NCBI GenBank assembly: GCA_964475955.1
Contig: CAYYZY010000024.1
Location: 1-59,498 of the forward strand
Reading direction: 5' to 3'
DNA length: 59,498 nt
Source: DATKZH01 sp964475955
GTDB lineage: Bacteria > Planctomycetota > Planctomycetia > Pirellulales > Thermoguttaceae
Below the pieces are notes generated by a model. It was not told the origin of the DNA and searched no databases. It saw nothing but the letters and a program-made list of their open reading frames with translations. Shown in pieces: positions 26,140-34,426 of the stretch (its first letter is position 1; each line of letters begins with the position of its first letter). The position numbers and the translations under genes were made by a program.

Positions 26140-27156
26140 CTACTGCGCCGCCGACTTGCTTCCTTCCGGCGAGCCGCCGATGGGAACGCCGAACGGCAAC
26201 GGGCGCGCGGCCGTGGGGAAGCCGAGCCGATACAGCTCCTTTTTGAGCTGCCGGAACTCGGCGAAGCTGTCGGGGTAGGTCCAGAGGGTGACCGTGGTCC
26301 GGTCCGGCCGGAACCGGGCCAGGGCGCTGCGGAAATCGGAGTTGGAGGCCAGGGCGACGTCGACCGGCTCGCCAAGCTGGCCCGAGGTGGGAATCAGCGT
26401 CCACTTGTCGAGCGTGGCGTACGTGCCGGCCCGGCCCGTGGCGATGGCCGTCTCGTCGGTCACCTGCCGGCGTACGAGCGTGTAGCGGAGTCGGAATCCG
26501 CCTGCGGGGCCGACCGTGTCGGCCAGCTCGATCTGGCGGAGCAGCTTCGACGCCTTGCGCCGGGCGTCGCGCTTGAACTCGTCGATCAGCTCCTCGAGCG
26601 GGATGAACACCACGCGCCCGCCGCGGAGTTGGAAGTGGGCCTCGTCGCCGTCGACCCGTCGACTGAGCGGCGTGGGATAGCTCTCGATGCGCACCGGCGG
26701 CGCCGCGGCCGATTCGGCGGCCGCCCGATCTTGTTGCAGCGATTCGAGCCGGGCGATTTGCTCCGAGCGCCGCAGCCGGAGGTCGTAAACGGCCTGGGCC
26801 TCCGCATCGAGCTTCTGGCGGTGCGCGCGAAGCTTGTGCTCCCAGGCCGACACGGCCGTGGCCAGTCGGTCGCGCTCTCGCTCCTGGAGCATGCGCTGGC
26901 GCGCGAGTTCCTCGATCTGCGCGGCGGCGGCGAGGGCGTCCCGGCGCAGCGAGCTGGCGGTCGCCCGTTCCTCCTCCAGCGCCGCCGCCTCTTGCCGGAG
27001 TCCCTCGTCGACCGATGCCGCCCGGACCGTGGCCTCGCGCACCCGGAGCCCCGTGACCATCACCAGGATGATCAGGATCCCCACGATGTTGGCCACGATA
27101 TCAAGGAACGAGTCCTGCCCCGGCTCGTTTGCACTCTCCACTTCGCGCCGCCTCAT
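26140..27156 (-). CDS. Membrane-anchored coiled-coil protein (third gene of TolQ-like operon)
   Basis: The 338-residue product has one N-terminal TM segment (DSFLDIVANIVGILIILVMV) close to the start, as in ExbD/MotB-type proteins. A long coiled coil follows at ~45-150 (EEERATASSLRRDALAAAAQ; QARMLQ-type heptads), and the C-terminal ~180 residues form a soluble alpha/beta domain (HFQLRGGRVVFIPLEELIDE; RTTVTLWTYPDSFAEFRQLK). It follows a coiled-coil paralogue and a TolQ/ExbB-like channel gene. I infer that these three make a proton-driven envelope complex. The C-terminal domain is not an obvious OmpA peptidoglycan-binding domain. Confidence 0.8.
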   Translation of the reverse strand: MRRREVESANEPGQDSFLDIVANIVGILIILVMVTGLRVREATVRAASVDEGLRQEAAALEEERATASSLRRDALAAAAQIEELARQRMLQERERDRLATAVSAWEHKLRAHRQKLDAEAQAVYDLRLRRSEQIARLESLQQDRAAAESAAAPPVRIESYPTPLSRRVDGDEAHFQLRGGRVVFIPLEELIDEFKRDARRKASKLLRQIELADTVGPAGGFRLRYTLVRRQVTDETAIATGRAGTYATLDKWTLIPTSGQLGEPVDVALASNSDFRSALARFRPDRTTVTLWTYPDSFAEFRQLKKELYRLGFPTAARPLPFGVPIGGSPEGSKSAAQ

Positions 27157-27177
27157 CCCTCACCTCACCTTGCTTCC

Positions 27178-27229
27178 TTCATCCTTCCCCATTCATCCTT
27201 CATCATTCATCCTTCATCCTTCATCATTC
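27178..27229. repeat. Short tandem repeat of TTCATCC/TTCATCATTCATCC units
   Basis: This low-GC stretch is built from TTCATC, CTTCATC and ATTCATC units and is quite unlike its surroundings. It contains the stop codon of the upstream gene and spans the 57-base gap to the ATG of the next gene. On the coding strand it is a series of GATGAA/GGATGA units, so it may supply several purine-rich ribosome-binding-like sites. Confidence 0.55.
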
Positions 27230-28986
27230 GCCGCCCCCCTCTCGACTCCCAGCCCACTTCCCTCCAGCAGCGCCTCCAGGTCGGCGTATCGGGCCTCCGC
27301 ACCGGGGGCCACGTGCAGGCGGAGGACCGGCCGCCAGTACATCCCGTTGCCCGCGCTACCCCAACGCTCCATGTAATCCCACACGGCCGAGACCAACTCG
27401 TCGACCGCTTCCTCGGTTCGGGCCCCGAGCGGAATGGCCTTCGGCTGGCCGAGCCCCTTCTCGGGCACGACGATCAGGCGGTCGGCCAGGCAATCGACGC
27501 GAACCGGCGCCGTGATCGGGACCCATCCCTCGGCCCCGTTCGGCAGGCCCCAGTTCCGCCCCCGCACCTTCGCCATGCTCTCGGGCCGACCGCCGAGGGA
27601 GGCCACCGGGCAGGCGACCTCGCCGTGCCGGCTCTCGGGCCGCGCCCCCGCCTCGGCGCCTTGGGAGGCCCCTTGCGGCCGGTTTGCCCGGCCTTGTGCG
27701 CCGTTTTCCGAGTGTGTTGCGAAGACCCTAGGATCGCCGAGCGTTGCCGAAGGGCCGGGCTTCTGCGACGCGCCCGGCATGTCCGAGGCCGCGGCCGTGC
27801 CCGGTGTGCCCGACGCGTCCGACGGGCCGGTTGCTTCCCGTGCGTCGAAGCTGCCGGACGTGCCGGGTGTGGAAGCTCGTGCGGGGCCATCGTCGTCTCC
27901 CGCGCGGAACCGGCTGCCGAAGCGTCCGGAGGGACGCCGCGACCGGTAGGCCGACGCGTCGTCGTCCCCCGATCCCCTCCCGTAACGCGGCACCAGCCCG
28001 CCGCGGTTAGCCGAGGCGACAAAGCCCGCCTGCGAACTGCCCGTGTGCCGGGCCGGGGCCGCGGCGATCAGTCGTTGCTGTTTGGCGCGCGCGGCGGTGA
28101 CGGCCTGGGCGACCTCGCCGGCCAGTTGGGGATCGGGCGGAGGGAATTCGAGCTGCCAATCTTCGCCGATCAGTTCGTATCCGAACTCCGAGGCCCACGA
28201 CTTCATCGCGGCCCGGGCGGCGTAGTAGGCTTCCACGCCGTCGGGACGCACCAGCAAGAGCGGGTACGGCTCGCCCGTCTCCGACGGATCGAACCCGTGA
28301 TGCCGCAGCAGGTATTCGCGCACGGCGCGCAGTGCCGCGTCGAACGGGTTGCCGGGGCCGAGCGGGCCGTTGAAGTCGTCCGAATCGAAGGCGATGCCTT
28401 CCGGTTGGAGCACGACGGCGTCGGCTCGACACTCGATGTAGATGGGCCGCCGGTGCGTGCCGTGCGGACCCTCGTACGGGACGACGGCATAGGAGCGGCG
28501 CCGGCCGGCCGCTTCTCGGGCTTGGGCAAGCTCGCGCTCGGCGCGGGCGATCTCCCGTTCGAGCCCGGCGACTTCGGCCTTCAGCTTCCCTTGGCGGTCG
28601 GCGCCTCGGTCGTGCAGGCCGTCCAGTTCGTTCCAGGTGGCCTTCAGGCGCGCGAGCTCGCTTTGGAGTTGCCGGGTGTGATCCTCGACGTGGCCCAGGG
28701 CCAGGCGCGCCTCGGCCAGTTGCGATTCGGTCTCGCGGCGCGAGTGGCAGTACTCGTCGATCTCCACCCGGGCCCATTCTCGCGCATCGGTGAGTTGCTT
28801 GCGCGTTTCGGCGTTTCGGCTGGCCGAATCCTGGGCGGCCCGGGCGCGGGCCTGCCGGGCGATGATCACCAACAGCAGGATCAGCGCGCCCATGGTGCAA
28901 ATCAGCACCACCAGGAAGGGGAACAGCGACATGCTGGCGGTGCTTCGGCGCGGCGTACGGTTTCGCGTCAGCGCGGTCCGTTTCAT
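27214..28986 (-). CDS. Membrane-anchored coiled-coil protein (second gene of TolQ-like operon)
   Basis: The 590-residue product has an N-terminal TM segment (MSLFPFLVVLICTMGALILL) reminiscent of ExbD. A coiled coil follows at ~50-155, then a central alpha/beta domain (RRPIYIECRADAVVLQPEGI; EYLLRHHGFDPSETGEPYPL), a ~150-residue low-complexity Gly/Ser/Ala/Pro linker, and a shorter repeat of that domain (APVRVDCLADRLIVVPEKGL; RWGSAGNGMYWRPVLRLHVA). The ATG overlaps the stop of the channel gene by 4 bases. The domain duplication within one chain and the similar architecture of the third gene suggest an assembled envelope machine. I cannot name the family more precisely. Confidence 0.8.
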   Translation of the reverse strand: MKRTALTRNRTPRRSTASMSLFPFLVVLICTMGALILLLVIIARQARARAAQDSASRNAETRKQLTDAREWARVEIDEYCHSRRETESQLAEARLALGHVEDHTRQLQSELARLKATWNELDGLHDRGADRQGKLKAEVAGLEREIARAERELAQAREAAGRRRSYAVVPYEGPHGTHRRPIYIECRADAVVLQPEGIAFDSDDFNGPLGPGNPFDAALRAVREYLLRHHGFDPSETGEPYPLLLVRPDGVEAYYAARAAMKSWASEFGYELIGEDWQLEFPPPDPQLAGEVAQAVTAARAKQQRLIAAAPARHTGSSQAGFVASANRGGLVPRYGRGSGDDDASAYRSRRPSGRFGSRFRAGDDDGPARASTPGTSGSFDAREATGPSDASGTPGTAAASDMPGASQKPGPSATLGDPRVFATHSENGAQGRANRPQGASQGAEAGARPESRHGEVACPVASLGGRPESMAKVRGRNWGLPNGAEGWVPITAPVRVDCLADRLIVVPEKGLGQPKAIPLGARTEEAVDELVSAVWDYMERWGSAGNGMYWRPVLRLHVAPGAEARYADLEALLEGSGLGVERGAANDEG

Positions 28987-30293
28987 GCGGCCTGACCTGT
29001 CGGGGTGGCGGGCTCGAGCTCCACGTCGGACGTTTCGTCGGGCAGGTCGCCCAGGCGGGCGGTGAGCAGGTGGATGGCCGCGGCCAGGCTGATCACGGTC
29101 TTCTCGAAGTTCTTGGCTCCGGCCAGCGCGGCCAGGTTGCCGTTCAGCGTTTCCTGGAGCCGGGCGACCTGGTCGGTGGCCCCGACGGCCCGACCGAGCA
29201 CTTCCGCCTTCTGGAGCACGGCCCCCTGGAGGTCGGCGACCGTCTGCGTGTTGCGCACCAGGGCGTCTTGCATCTCGCGCCACTCGTGACGGGCCGTCTC
29301 GCGGACCTGCTCTTGGGCCGCGACGAGCTCGCGCGCGTGCGCTGCCAGGCTTTCGTTGAGGGCGCCGGCCAGGGCCGTTTGGAGTTGCTCGCCGGCGGCC
29401 TCGCCCATGGCGACCCAGCGCTCCTGGGCGGCGTCGATCGAGCCTCGCCATATCTCGGCCTGCTGCCGGACGAGGCGTTCACTCGATGCGACGAGGGTCT
29501 CGACCATGCGCCGCACGGCCGCGAGTTGGCCGTCGGGTCCCTTGGACAAGCGCTCGAAGCGGCCAACGAGCTCCTCCTCGACGCGCCGGTCGACTTCCGC
29601 CAGCAACCGGCTCTCCGCCCGGTCGGTGAGGAACTGCGCGAACATCAACACGATCGACAGCCCCAGGGCCAGCTTCGTCGTGTCGAAGGCGACGTTCAAA
29701 CCGGCCATCACCTGCGGCAGCGAATCCTCCAGGGCCTCGGGCGCCAGGTTGCCTATCGCCTGGGCGATCCCGATCACCGTGCCCAGGAAGCCGAGAATGG
29801 GGATCGCCCAAATGAACATCCGCACCAGGCCGTAGCTCGCGTACGCCTTGCCCGCGTCGAGATCGGCCAGGTACTTGATCTCGTCGTCGAGCGCTTCGGC
29901 GGTGCCGTTGCGGCGCACGTGCTCCAGGGCGCTGAGCAGCCGGCGCACGCGGTACGTGCCCTGTTGGCTCTCCGGGAGACGTTTCAGCTTGGCGGCGAGT
30001 GTCTCGCAATGGGCGACCGGTTGGCCGCCCATGGGGATGGGGTCCAGCAAGGGCCGCGCCACGCCGCGGAGCTGGGTCGCCACGTCGATAGCCTTGATGG
30101 CCAACGCGGCCAGGCCCACGAAGAACATGGCCGTGGCGATGTACTCAACCGGGTGGCTGGCGAAATACCTTCGCACGAACTCGTTGTCCGGCGCCAAGTA
30201 GTAGAACAGCCCGTAAAACGCCACGCAGACGGCGCCCCCCCAAAGGACGGGCGACTTAGTCGGCCATTGCGACAGGTTGCTGGACTTGGCCAC
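28983..30293 (-). CDS. MotA/TolQ/ExbB-family proton channel protein
   Basis: The 436-residue product has two N-terminal TM segments (PVLWGGAVCVAFYGLFYYLA; VEYIATAMFFVGLAALAIKA). The conserved MotA/TolQ/ExbB core follows: RMFIWAIPILGFLGTVIGIA, QAIGNLAP, FDTTKLALGLSIVLMFAQFL. The remaining ~200 residues are a long helical tail (DRRVEELVGRF-type heptads). TolQ and ExbB are ~220-245 residues, so the tail is an extension. It heads a three-gene operon with 4-base overlap to the next gene. The family converts the proton gradient into motion of a partner with an N-terminal TM, and both following genes encode such partners. Confidence 0.9.
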   Translation of the reverse strand: MAKSSNLSQWPTKSPVLWGGAVCVAFYGLFYYLAPDNEFVRRYFASHPVEYIATAMFFVGLAALAIKAIDVATQLRGVARPLLDPIPMGGQPVAHCETLAAKLKRLPESQQGTYRVRRLLSALEHVRRNGTAEALDDEIKYLADLDAGKAYASYGLVRMFIWAIPILGFLGTVIGIAQAIGNLAPEALEDSLPQVMAGLNVAFDTTKLALGLSIVLMFAQFLTDRAESRLLAEVDRRVEEELVGRFERLSKGPDGQLAAVRRMVETLVASSERLVRQQAEIWRGSIDAAQERWVAMGEAAGEQLQTALAGALNESLAAHARELVAAQEQVRETARHEWREMQDALVRNTQTVADLQGAVLQKAEVLGRAVGATDQVARLQETLNGNLAALAGAKNFEKTVISLAAAIHLLTARLGDLPDETSDVELEPATPTGQAA

Positions 30294-30337
30294 GCTTTGG
30301 CTCCTCCATCAGAAGGGGGGTACGGCGACTCGGTTCA

Positions 30338-30515
30338 CCCTCACAATCGGTAGAACCGGCAAAGTTTATGAGGAGAATCGCGCAGAACCCGCCCGGGAGA
30401 AAAGACGGGGGCTTTAGAAAAGGGGGCGCGGATGGCGCGGCCGGAGAACCCTTCGAACCTTTGCGAGGCTCCGGCAGGACTCGATCCCACGAATCGGACT
30501 AACCGGCAAAGATCG
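30338..30515. promoter_or_regulatory. Pair of ~25-base direct repeats upstream of the TolQ-like operon
   Basis: On the plus strand, 30338-30364 contains CACAATCGGTAGAACCGGCA AAG, and 30486-30512 contains CGAATCGGACTAACCGGCAA AG. Shared elements are AATCGG and ACCGGCAAAG at the same spacing, give or take one base. Both lie upstream of the minus-strand operon that starts at 30293. They may be operator sites or a short dispersed repeat. Confidence 0.4.
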
Positions 30516-30742
30516 CCAAAGTACGACGGCCCGAGAAGCCGATGACACCCTTCGTCAAGCAGCAACCATGTCTCGAAGGCAAAACGACCCCAGCTTCGGG
30601 ACCGCCGAATCTACCAAGCACGTTCCCAGGGGGGGAAACAGTCCGGGACCGGCCCCGTCTTGCGTGGGCCGCCCGGACTGGCCTTTTTCTTGCGCCGCCG
30701 GCCCCCTGCCGTCCCGCAGCGAGCCGTTCTCGGCCAGGGTCC
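30516..30742. other. Intergenic, no gene seen
   Basis: Together with the repeat pair this makes a 450-base gap between queD and the TolQ-like operon. No other feature is recognised. Confidence 0.35.
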
Positions 30743-31195
30743 CTACGGGGCCGTAAGCCGCCACTCGATGCGCTGTTCGCCGGCCGGCGCTTCCGAATCC
30801 GAATAGGTCGCGTAACACTTGGGCGACTCCCACAACCGGACTTCGGTTACGGGGAGCGTTTGGTCGGCGGCGACCTGGTAGATCAGGCGCGCGAGGTTCT
30901 CGGCCGTCGGGTTGACGCTGATCAGGAACAGCGGCTCGCCGGCCTCTTCGAGCAGCGGGGCCAGCGGGTCGTCGCGATGCAGGACCATGCGGTGATCGAG
31001 ATGCCGGTCGATCCACTCGCTCACGGTGCGCTTGATCGCCGAGAAATCGAGCACCATGCCGAGATCGTCGAGCTCCGCGGCCCGCATGGTGATCAGCACC
31101 CGGCCGTTGTGGCCGTGCAGGTGCCGGCACGGACCCTCGTAGCCCACCAGTCGATGGCCGTAACAGAAGTCGATTTGGCGGGAGACTCGATACAT
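30743..31195 (-). CDS. queD: 6-carboxytetrahydropterin synthase (QueD/PTPS family)
   Basis: The 150-residue enzyme belongs to the 6-pyruvoyl-tetrahydropterin synthase fold and likely makes 6-carboxy-tetrahydropterin in queuosine biosynthesis. Zinc-ligand histidines are visible as H14 (YGHRL), H27 and H29 (HLHGHN), with the catalytic Cys at C23 (GPCRHLHGH). Further conserved parts are MVLDFSAIKRTVSEWIDRHL-DH, NPTAENLARLIYQV and VRLWESPKCYATY. ATG at 31195 gives the normal family length; the upstream frame has no similarity and the ribosome-binding site is weak. queC lies 68 bases upstream on the same strand, which supports the queuosine assignment. Confidence 0.9.
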   Translation of the reverse strand: MYRVSRQIDFCYGHRLVGYEGPCRHLHGHNGRVLITMRAAELDDLGMVLDFSAIKRTVSEWIDRHLDHRMVLHRDDPLAPLLEEAGEPLFLISVNPTAENLARLIYQVAADQTLPVTEVRLWESPKCYATYSDSEAPAGEQRIEWRLTAP

Positions 31196-31263
31196 GATGG
31201 CTTCGGGGGAAAGCGAGCAGGCCGGTTTGCGCGGACTGGAAGGCGCGCCGACCTGGGAATGCC

Positions 31264-32067
31264 TCATCCAAACCGACCCGCCGCCGGCGCGGCGTAGGGC
31301 GTGGGGTCGGCGGTGTCGATCAGCCGAAACGCGGCCTGGCGCTCGGCACACTTGTTGCATCGGCCGCAATGCAGGTCGCCGCACGGCGCGATGCAAGAAA
31401 ACGTCAGCTCGAGCGGGAGCCCGCGTCCCCGCTGCATCACTTGGCGCTTCGTCAACCCGGCGAACGGGCGCACGACGCGGAGCCGGACGCCGGAGCCGAG
31501 GTTCAGCGCCGATTCGAAATGGTCGAAAAACGTCGCGGTCGCGTCGTCGAAGGGGTTCGACTTGAGCACGCCCAGGGCCAACTCCCCCACCCCGTGAATC
31601 TGGCACCACAACGCCGCCTTCACCAGCAGAAGCGCGTTGCGGCCGGGCAGGAAGACGGCCTCATCGGGCGTGGACCGGTCGGGCACGTCGTGGCCGGTCA
31701 CGCTCCAATGGTCCTGGTACAGGTCGGCTAGGGGCAAATCCAGCATCACCAATTCGCCGAGGGCCGGCGCGGCCATCGCCGCCAGCCAACGCCGCACGGC
31801 ACGCGTTTCCTGGGGCTCCCAGGCCAGTCGGGTCCGCACGTAGAACGGCCGGACGCGGTGCCCTTCGTCGAGCAACGCCTTCAGCAGGATCGCGCTGTCG
31901 AGCCCGCCACTGAGCAGGACCCCGGTTGTCGGCCCCTCCGCCGGGCCGGTCGCAGCGCTTCTTGAGGGGCTTGGCCCGGCCGTCGAGCCGTCTGTTCCGC
32001 CCCTGCGAAGGGTGCCGAGCAGGCCGCCCGTCTTCTCGCGATCGCCCGAGCCGTTGCGACGTCTCAC
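31264..32067 (-). CDS. queC: 7-cyano-7-deazaguanine synthase (QueC)
   Basis: This is an ATP-dependent PP-loop enzyme converting 7-carboxy-7-deazaguanine to preQ0. The PP-loop SGGLDS lies at ~53-58 from the chosen start. Other family parts are FLPGRNALLLVKAALWCQIH, NPFDDATATFFDHFESALNL, and a C-terminal zinc site with CIAPCGDLHCGRCNKCAERQ. The N-terminal ~45 residues ahead of the PP-loop are Gly/Ser/Arg-rich and may not be native. GTG at 32067 follows AGAGGG by 4 bases, ATG at 32121 is an alternative, and a later start is also possible. queD follows directly. Confidence 0.88.
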   Translation of the reverse strand: MRRRNGSGDREKTGGLLGTLRRGGTDGSTAGPSPSRSAATGPAEGPTTGVLLSGGLDSAILLKALLDEGHRVRPFYVRTRLAWEPQETRAVRRWLAAMAAPALGELVMLDLPLADLYQDHWSVTGHDVPDRSTPDEAVFLPGRNALLLVKAALWCQIHGVGELALGVLKSNPFDDATATFFDHFESALNLGSGVRLRVVRPFAGLTKRQVMQRGRGLPLELTFSCIAPCGDLHCGRCNKCAERQAAFRLIDTADPTPYAAPAAGRFG

Positions 32068-32735
32068 AGAACCCTCTTTTTTTCCAAACGCCCCAAGCAC
32101 CGTGCCTTGCGGGCTTGGCACGTCTGGGCCAGGCTGCCGACGGGCAAGGGCGTCCCCGCAACGGCGATGGGCGGGCTGAAATCGCGCTCATTCTAGAAAG
32201 CGTGCCTCCGGCAGGGAAGAGCGCGGAGCTGGCAGCAGCGGACGCCCTGACGGTTCGTGAACGGACCGCGCCGCGGCGGTCGTGGGAGGCAAGCTGACCT
32301 TGCGTATTGAAGTTGGGGCCGGTAGACTCCTCGCCGCCCTGCGCCTGCGGGGCTCCTCCCTGTTCCTCGAACGCTGGCCGGGCACCGATCGGCGGGGGGC
32401 CGGGCCGAGGCGGTTCTTCGATATTAAATCGTTGCTGGAAAACAACTTACAGCGTGGCTCCTGACGGGTCCTGACAAAAGGGGAAAGGGCCCTCCCTGTC
32501 GAAAGGAACCTCTGGCCGGTCGCCCGAAAACTGGGTGCCAGCCACCGTTTTGTCCGGCGTACGAAGGGTGGATCGTCTCCAGCATGCGTCTGCGTCCGGC
32601 GTGGGTGGGCGGCTTCGGAGCGATCTTGTCGTGCGCCCCCCCGGGCGGGCCAATTTTTGTTGCAAAGGAAGCCAGGGTGTTTAGAATGAACTGTGGCCCC
32701 CGGCTTCCCAGTCTCTCCAACGTGTAAGGTGGACT
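32068..32735. other. Long intergenic region, no gene seen
   Basis: A 670-base divergent gap between queC (minus) and the small secreted protein (plus). The short open frames lack protein-like composition. I see no RNA gene or clear preQ1-riboswitch fold, though a weak one cannot be excluded by eye. Confidence 0.35.
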
Positions 32736-33083
32736 ATGAGAGCTGTGCTGCTGGGCGGCTTGATCGGTGCAGGTCTGGCGATGGCGGCTGTGGGGGCCGC
32801 CCCAAACCGTGGCGAACTGCCCGCCGGGCGGTTTGTGCCCTCCGAGGTCGCCGCGGCGCATGGGGAACTAATCGCCCTTTCGGCCACCGTGGACAACGAG
32901 TACCAGGTGGTGACGGTGATCGACCCGAAGGCTCGGGCGATGAGCGTGTACCACGTGGAACTGGCCACCGGCGAAGTGGAGCTCCAGTGCGTTCGCAACA
33001 TTCGCTGGGACTTGCAGTTGGAGTGGTTTAACGGGAAGGGCCTCTCACCGCCGGAGGTCCGGTCCATGCTCGAATCACGGTAA
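32736..33083 (+). CDS. Small secreted protein
   Basis: The 115-residue product has a signal peptide (MRAVLLGGLIGAGLAMAAVG AA) and a ~90-residue mature part with a beta-rich pattern (LIALSATVDNEYQVVTVIDP; MSVYHVELATGEVELQCVRN; IRWDLQLEWFNGKG). AGGTGG precedes the ATG. The pattern of a value that is updated and compared (VIDPKARAMSVYHVELATGE) resembles planctomycete proteins with a single propeller-blade-like repeat, but I do not recognise a named domain. It precedes the HTH/TM and OmpA genes on the same strand, with ~90 bases between. Confidence 0.75.
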   Translation: MRAVLLGGLIGAGLAMAAVGAAPNRGELPAGRFVPSEVAAAHGELIALSATVDNEYQVVTVIDPKARAMSVYHVELATGEVELQCVRNIRWDLQLEWFNGKGLSPPEVRSMLESR

Positions 33084-33171
33084 CTCACCAGAGGACGTCG
33101 TCGGCGACGTTGCGGCCCGAACGTGGAAGCCGGCGACCCACGTCCCACGCTGTAGGGCCCGGGAGGTCCGT

Positions 33172-34356
33172 ATGGTCCAGGAATATTACGATCTGGAGAA
33201 AAGTGCCGAGGTGCTCGGCGTCTACCCCGCCGAGGTGAACGAGATGCGGGAGCAGGGGAAGCTCCGTGCGTTCCGCGACGGCGCCAACTGGAAGTTCAAG
33301 AAAGAAGAGGTCGACGATCTGGCCGTGGAGCTCCGGTCCAAGAGGACGGCGAATCCGGACGATTCCGGCGACGAAGACTCCCAGGACGTCCTGCTCAGCG
33401 AAGTCGAGCTGGGCCAGTCCGACGCGGGCGCGTCGGGCACGGTGATCGGCTCCGAGGGGAGACCGCCCGAAGACAGCGACATCAAACTCGCCAGCAGTGA
33501 CGTCGGCCTGGGCGCCGAGTCGGGGAAGGCCGAAGGCGGCAGCGACGAAGAACTCGACCTGACGATCGAGGAAGACCTTCAGCTCGAAGGCAGCGACATC
33601 CAGTTGGCCGCGGCCTCGACCGGCGAGAAGGTCGAACCCGGCAGCGGCGGCTCCGGGGACTCGGGAATCGGGCTGGGCGAAGGGCTGGACGACGACGACC
33701 TCGTGCTGGGAAGCGGCGGGAGCGGCAGCGACATCACCATCGGCCAGGACAGCGGCATCTCGCTGGTCGACCCGCACGACAGCGGCCTCTCGCTCGACGA
33801 GCCGTTGGAGCTGGCCTCCGACGACGAGTCGCTGGCCCTCGGCGAAGACGACATGCTCACGCTCTCCGAAGACGCCGACACCGAATCGCCCACCGAGCTG
33901 AAGTCCGACGACGACTTCCTCCTCACCCCGATGGAGGAAGGAGCCGACGAAGAGGACTCGGAGAGCGGCTCCCAGGTGATCGCCCTGGACGACGCCATGG
34001 GCGACGAAGCCGCGACCATGGTCGGCGGCGGAGCGGGCGAGGGGATGGCGGCCATGCTCGACGAGGAGGGCGCCGGGGCCGACGAGGGCTTCGCCGTCAC
34101 CCCCGGCATGGAAGGCGCTCCCGGCGCCGGTCCGGCGCTCGACACCGGACCCGTGGGCGCCGGTCCAGGCACCGTCGCCCTGCCCGAAGCGCCGTACGGA
34201 AAACTCGCCATGGTCGGCCTGACGCTGTGCCTCATCATGCTGTTCCTCTCGGGCACGATGGCGTACGACCTGGTTCGGAACATGTGGAGTTGGCAGGAGC
34301 CGTACGCCGTGAACAGTTGGCTGATGGACACGATCCTCGGCCTGTTCGGCGGCTAG
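33172..34356 (+). CDS. Excisionase-like HTH, acidic Ser/Asp/Gly region and C-terminal TM
   Basis: The 394-residue product begins with a ~55-residue MerR/excisionase-type helix-turn-helix (YYDLEKSAEVLGVYPAEVNE, then MREQGKLRAFRDGANWKFKK EEVDDLA). Residues ~60-330 are strongly acidic low complexity, with repeated GSDI/SDVxLG-type units that include DSGIGLGEGLDDDDLVLGSG and DSGISLVDPHDSGLSLDEPL. Near the C-terminus is one TM segment (KLAMVGLTLCLIMLFLSGTM) and a short tail. Such a DNA-binding-like head joined to a membrane anchor recurs in planctomycetes, where its function is unknown. It lies 70 bases before an OmpA-family gene, so they are probably co-transcribed. Confidence 0.85.
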   Translation: MVQEYYDLEKSAEVLGVYPAEVNEMREQGKLRAFRDGANWKFKKEEVDDLAVELRSKRTANPDDSGDEDSQDVLLSEVELGQSDAGASGTVIGSEGRPPEDSDIKLASSDVGLGAESGKAEGGSDEELDLTIEEDLQLEGSDIQLAAASTGEKVEPGSGGSGDSGIGLGEGLDDDDLVLGSGGSGSDITIGQDSGISLVDPHDSGLSLDEPLELASDDESLALGEDDMLTLSEDADTESPTELKSDDDFLLTPMEEGADEEDSESGSQVIALDDAMGDEAATMVGGGAGEGMAAMLDEEGAGADEGFAVTPGMEGAPGAGPALDTGPVGAGPGTVALPEAPYGKLAMVGLTLCLIMLFLSGTMAYDLVRNMWSWQEPYAVNSWLMDTILGLFGG

Positions 34357-34426
34357 CCGAGACGAGGCGACGCGCTCCGTCGATCTCGACAAACCGCGCA
34401 GAGAGCGATTCGAAAGGAGTCGAATC

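Noticed and set aside
27178..27229. CRISPR-like repeat
   Set aside because: Units are 6-8 bases with no spacers; it is a simple tandem repeat.
26095..28995. 966-residue plus-strand open frame
   Set aside because: Antisense to the coiled-coil membrane protein genes.
26140..30293. Zorya-type (ZorAB) defence operon
   Set aside because: The MotA/TolQ-like protein with a helical tail is reminiscent of ZorA, but the partners lack a visible MotB/OmpA peptidoglycan-binding domain and no ZorC, ZorD or ZorE helicase/nuclease gene is present.
32282..32464. 60-residue plus-strand frame upstream of the small secreted protein
   Set aside because: No protein-like pattern, no conserved motif and no good initiation site.
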